From NCBI RefSeq assembly GCF_910596095.1, contig NC_056535.1:20290505-20354504 (forward strand): a stretch of 64,000 nucleotides of DNA. The letters run 5' to 3'. Of the stretch, positions 61,301 to 64,000 are shown in pieces (within the stretch, counting starts at the first letter, position 1; every line of letters starts with the position of its first letter). A program made the position numbers and the translations under genes. The stretch is from Thunnus maccoyii (taxonomy: Eukaryota; Chordata; Actinopteri; Scombriformes; Scombridae). The notes below the pieces were generated by a model. It did no database searches. It saw only the letters and a list, made by a program, of their open reading frames with translations, and was not told the origin of the DNA.

Positions 61301-63412
61301 CAATATTGCAGTGCAACAAAAGCCATCTGTTCAGCGGTGGCCATATGGCTTTCCTGTGGCACTCTCCTGCACTGTTCTACCAAAATACTGTATATACATG
61401 TTGTCTGCTAGCTCTGCCTCTGTTCTCTTATCTGACTGCTTCTCTGGCTGAAATAATGTGACGATCACATAGGCCTCTTAAGTAAACAGCAAGGATTTTC
61501 CACCTTCTTTTAACTTAAAAGCCTTGATATTTTAATTTTCAGCCTTAGTTTTACAATGAACTAACAAACCTGTTTAGCCATTTATACCTTCTAAATCTGC
61601 TTCTTAGCTTCTCCTTATGAACTTATGTAGCTGAACACAGAGTGAATCATGTTTTGTAGCCATATAGCCACAACTGAATGAAAAAACATTTCCAATTGTT
61701 AGGCACTGTATTATATATACTAGATATTCAAAACCAGACATACAGAAGTATTAAACAAGCAGTGAGGTAGCTTTTATGGTGGATTATGCACATTAAATCT
61801 ATTATAAATTGCATGATTAAGCTTTGAGGATATGCAGTCTTACTTGGAACATCTGCCTGACTTTCTGCTTGGGTAAATTCACGTTGAGTTTGTGGAGCAG
61901 CTGGTGAACCTCTCCAATGCTCAAGGTGCCATCTCCATTTTTGTCGGCCTCAGAGAAAGTCTGCTGTAACCACGTGAAGCTGCAGTCAAGGCTGAACTAC
62001 ACAGATGATGATCAGTTCAGATTTATTCTCAACATCTCACACAAATGGCCTATTTGATTTGTTTTCTTTTACATAATCAGTTGAATATATAGTCATGTAT
62101 TTGTATCATTTATAAATTGAAAATATATGAATGTATTAAGGATATTGATCACGGGTGCGCTGCCTCCGGGCCAAACTGTCTTCATCACTAATACCAGCCA
62201 TGAGGTATTTCAGCCCAGTGATCCACGTGCGGGTCTCCTCTGCGTTGGTGGAGACCAGGTCGAGGGACTTCACACGCTCTCCGTAGTAAATGCTGAAGCA
62301 GCAGTTTGGGTCGAAGCGGTTGTCTGCGTACCGCCTGAAGATCTCTGACTTTTTCCCTTCGCAGACTTCATGGATGGAATCAATAGTTACTGAAACAGAT
62401 GATCAAGAACAGTTCTGATGGTCATTTAGAGCTTGCCTTCATTTTAAATTTAGTGTTTGTTTTCTATCACTGATTCATGAAGAAACTGTTTTTCCTGTGA
62501 TTATGAGCAGGACTCACTGAAAATATGATTGATGATTATTTGTAATTCTATTAAGTAAATTTCCATCAGTGTTTGAGTTTAGCACAGTATAATCTTTTGA
62601 GTAGATATCTACCAGGCTATAAATGGTGCACAATTAAATCTATTGAGTTAAGAAGTCAGTGGAATATAACTTTATTAAGCATCACTGAATCAGTAGAGAT
62701 AAACATCATGACATGGACAAAAACTGATAAAATGCTACAACAAACATTTACTCAAAGTAACTTTTGCTCAACTTCTACCCAAGTCAAACCATGCTACTAA
62801 GCTTTCCGATTTCATAGAGGTCAAAGGTCAACACCTACAATATCACTAGTGTACAAAAACATTATGAAAAATAGAAAAAACAGGCAACTATTTAGCGTTT
62901 TAACTTTTTATAGCCTCTCTCTCCCATTAAGTCCTGTATAATGGAGTACAACCAAACTTGTATGTGCACATGTTGCTTTAATTGCCGTAACAACACACAA
63001 CAAGGGGTTACAACCAAAGGTGACGTTCAATCGATTTATCTATTCCTCTCTTAATTGTTCTTAATTGTTTTTTTAAAATCTAATTAGCATATTAGTGATG
63101 TTGATTGACTTTACAGTAGTTAGACTACTCTCTTGCCATGTGATCAGCGCACAGTGACTTCATCTTGAGGGCTGCATCAAACAAAAACCAACACATATTT
63201 AACAAGTGATAAACACATATTCATCAGATGTTTGGTTCTGAAAATTCAGAACATTGATGTCTTACTTTTGGCCTTGTCATGTTTCCTGGAGGGCTGCCAC
63301 CGGATGCAGGACTTGTGCTCGTCCAGGTAAAAGAATCGGACGAGTCCTTTCTTCTTTCCCTTCAGTTTGGTCATCTGAGTGCCGGTCTGCATTGTGCACA
63401 TGCACCTCTCCA
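55333..63412 (-). CDS. plch2: Phospholipase C eta-2-like, 20 exons, 5' end outside window
   Basis: It hydrolyses PIP2 to IP3 and DAG; eta-class PLCs are highly Ca2+-sensitive and neuronal. Exons: 63266-63412, 62146-62389, 61844-61973, 60931-61101, 60204-60297, 59852-60055, 59613-59733, 59353-59524, 59151-59261, 58972-59055, 58718-58815, 58539-58627, 58228-58413, 58002-58109, 57795-57919, 57582-57666, 57348-57494, 56639-56718, 55484-56552, 55333-55349; about 1159 aa in window. Order: PH domain ([20 protein letters not shown]), EF-hands ([12 protein letters not shown]), X-box with catalytic His ([16 protein letters not shown]) and second His (IIHHGYT), acidic/basic X-Y linker, Y-box ([18 protein letters not shown]), C2 ([32 protein letters not shown]), Pro/Ser-rich tail. 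[17 protein letters not shown] fits PLCH2, not PLCH1. It ends DQTTV, a class I PDZ ligand. The start codon is not visible. Confidence 0.95.
56879..57279. mobile_element. TIR repeat family A, copy 2 (plch2 intron)
   Basis: The left end is taaagtccccatccactc; the right end, on the opposite strand, is taaagatcccctccagac, giving imperfect terminal inverted repeats of about 18 bp. The body matches the interrupted copy at 15753-16500. It is a non-autonomous DNA transposon. Confidence 0.65.
59056..59150 (-). other. GC-AG intron of plch2
   Basis: The exon at 59151-59261 ends TCACAG and is followed by gcaagtgaaag; the next exon begins after ctattttag. AG then GCAAGT is the consensus of the rare GC-AG intron class. 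Phase is kept on both sides (...EEDNSQ then DENSATS). No alternative GT donor keeps the frame nearby. Confidence 0.8.
60350..60850. mobile_element. Foldback MITE with internal perfect palindrome (plch2 intron)
   Basis: The arms are inverted copies: 'gttagcttagcttagcataa' plus 'agactggaa' at the left and its reverse complement near 60725-60760, and 'agttagataagagg' against 'ctcatctaacactc' at the ends. A second, perfect 19-bp inverted repeat with a 4-bp spacer lies at 60481-60522. The gttagcttagcttagc motif marks a widespread teleost repeat. Confidence 0.7.
61974..62145 (-). other. AT-AC (U12-type) intron of plch2
   Basis: The upstream exon ends CGTGATCA and the intron starts ATATCCTTAA, the U12 5' splice site consensus. 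It ends ...CCTTGACTgcagcttcac before GTGGTTACAG. The branch-like CCTTGAC has its A at 61986, 12 nt from the AC end, which is within the U12 range. The splice gives [20 protein letters not shown] in phase. No GT donor exists at the exon end. Confidence 0.88.
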
Positions 63413-64000
63413 CTTCCAGAAAGCACAAGGAGACATATTAATCATCAAGTAGCAGGTACTGTCTTAGTCAAGCTAGTCAGAAATCCACCAGGTCACATTG
63501 TAATTTATTTATTGCTAACATCAAAGGGAGACTACACATCAAATATTCAGTGTATTGTACTGTATATACAACTGTAGTGAAGAATTTCTCATTTTTCGCC
63601 ATTCAACTATACTTAACATGGCATGTTTTTAAGTAAAATGTAGCATTTTTGTGGCTAAAATAGTCATTTTCCCTTCATTTTGTCAAAAGTGCTTTATTAT
63701 TATTGAAATTTCTGCTGAGAAAATTTGTACTATCTGCAATACTGCAGTGCATTTGTTGTGATTTTGTGTAGGGAAGTGATAACCCTAAAATGAATCCCTG
63801 AAGCAGTCAACACAAGGATAGATTTAAAGTTGTTTATGAGATTATAGGCTGCGTCACACAGGGATTTAAGTGGCTGTATACTGTAAGTGTTAATGATGAG
63901 AGGCACTCTTGAAGGAAAAGATACTAAAAACAAAAACACAAAAATAAATTAATTATTAGTTGCATAACAGTGATTTAAGCTTATTCTCTTCCTTTGCTGA
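63413..64000. other. 5' part of the plch2 locus, no exon seen
   Basis: This should be plch2 intron upstream of the PH-domain exon. I see no exon or repeat family. The first coding exon lies beyond the window. Confidence 0.4.

Noticed and set aside
1-64000. CRISPR arrays, tRNA or rRNA genes, bacterial operons or phage
   Set aside because: No regularly spaced repeats, tRNA boxes or prokaryotic gene layout; the sequence is intron-rich vertebrate DNA.

Overview
This is vertebrate nuclear DNA, most likely from a ray-finned (teleost) fish. Genes are split into many short exons with GT-AG introns, intergenic DNA is AT-rich, repeats are typical of teleosts (hAT-like 'gggctgcaact' MITEs, foldback MITEs, (GAA)n-tailed LINE fragments), and all eight protein genes match vertebrate families at the exon level. 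I assembled exon chains by hand from splice sites and reading phase. Every chain sums to a whole number of codons, which is the main support for the gene models.

Layout from left to right: twf2-like twinfilin (-, 690-8331); wdr82 (-, 9757-14568) with a let-7g/let-7j-type microRNA in an intron (-, 12130-12210); a nest of dead retrotransposons (14.8-18.9 kb); glyctk, glycerate kinase (+, 5' exon 19258, body 21495-23387); tcta (-, 25004-26273); mon1b (+, 28893-34266); brpf3 (-, 38615-44782); a kainate-binding-protein-type ionotropic glutamate receptor (+, 50961-54744); and plch2-like phospholipase C eta (-, 55333 to at least 63412, 5' end outside the window).

The order twf2-wdr82(let-7)-glyctk matches human 3p21.2, but ppm1m, which lies between TWF2 and WDR82 in human, is absent. 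tcta also belongs to human 3p21, whereas mon1b, brpf3 and plch2 have human homologues on other chromosomes. The genes are functionally unrelated: actin capping, SET1/COMPASS targeting, serine/fructose catabolism, a small membrane protein, Rab7 GEF, histone acetyltransferase scaffold, glutamate receptor, and Ca2+-sensitive PLC. There is no operon-like logic. wdr82/glyctk, tcta/mon1b and brpf3/receptor are divergent pairs; mon1b/brpf3 and receptor/plch2 are convergent pairs.

The points most worth a second look are: an AT-AC (U12-type) intron and a GC-AG intron in plch2; a 15-nt microexon in twf2; the altered pore and gate motifs of the receptor; the let-7 hairpin; two copies of a near-complete foldback element flanking mon1b, plus an unrelated foldback with a perfect 19-bp palindrome; and an orphan exon-like segment at 36455-36552. 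I found no sign of an undescribed multi-gene system.
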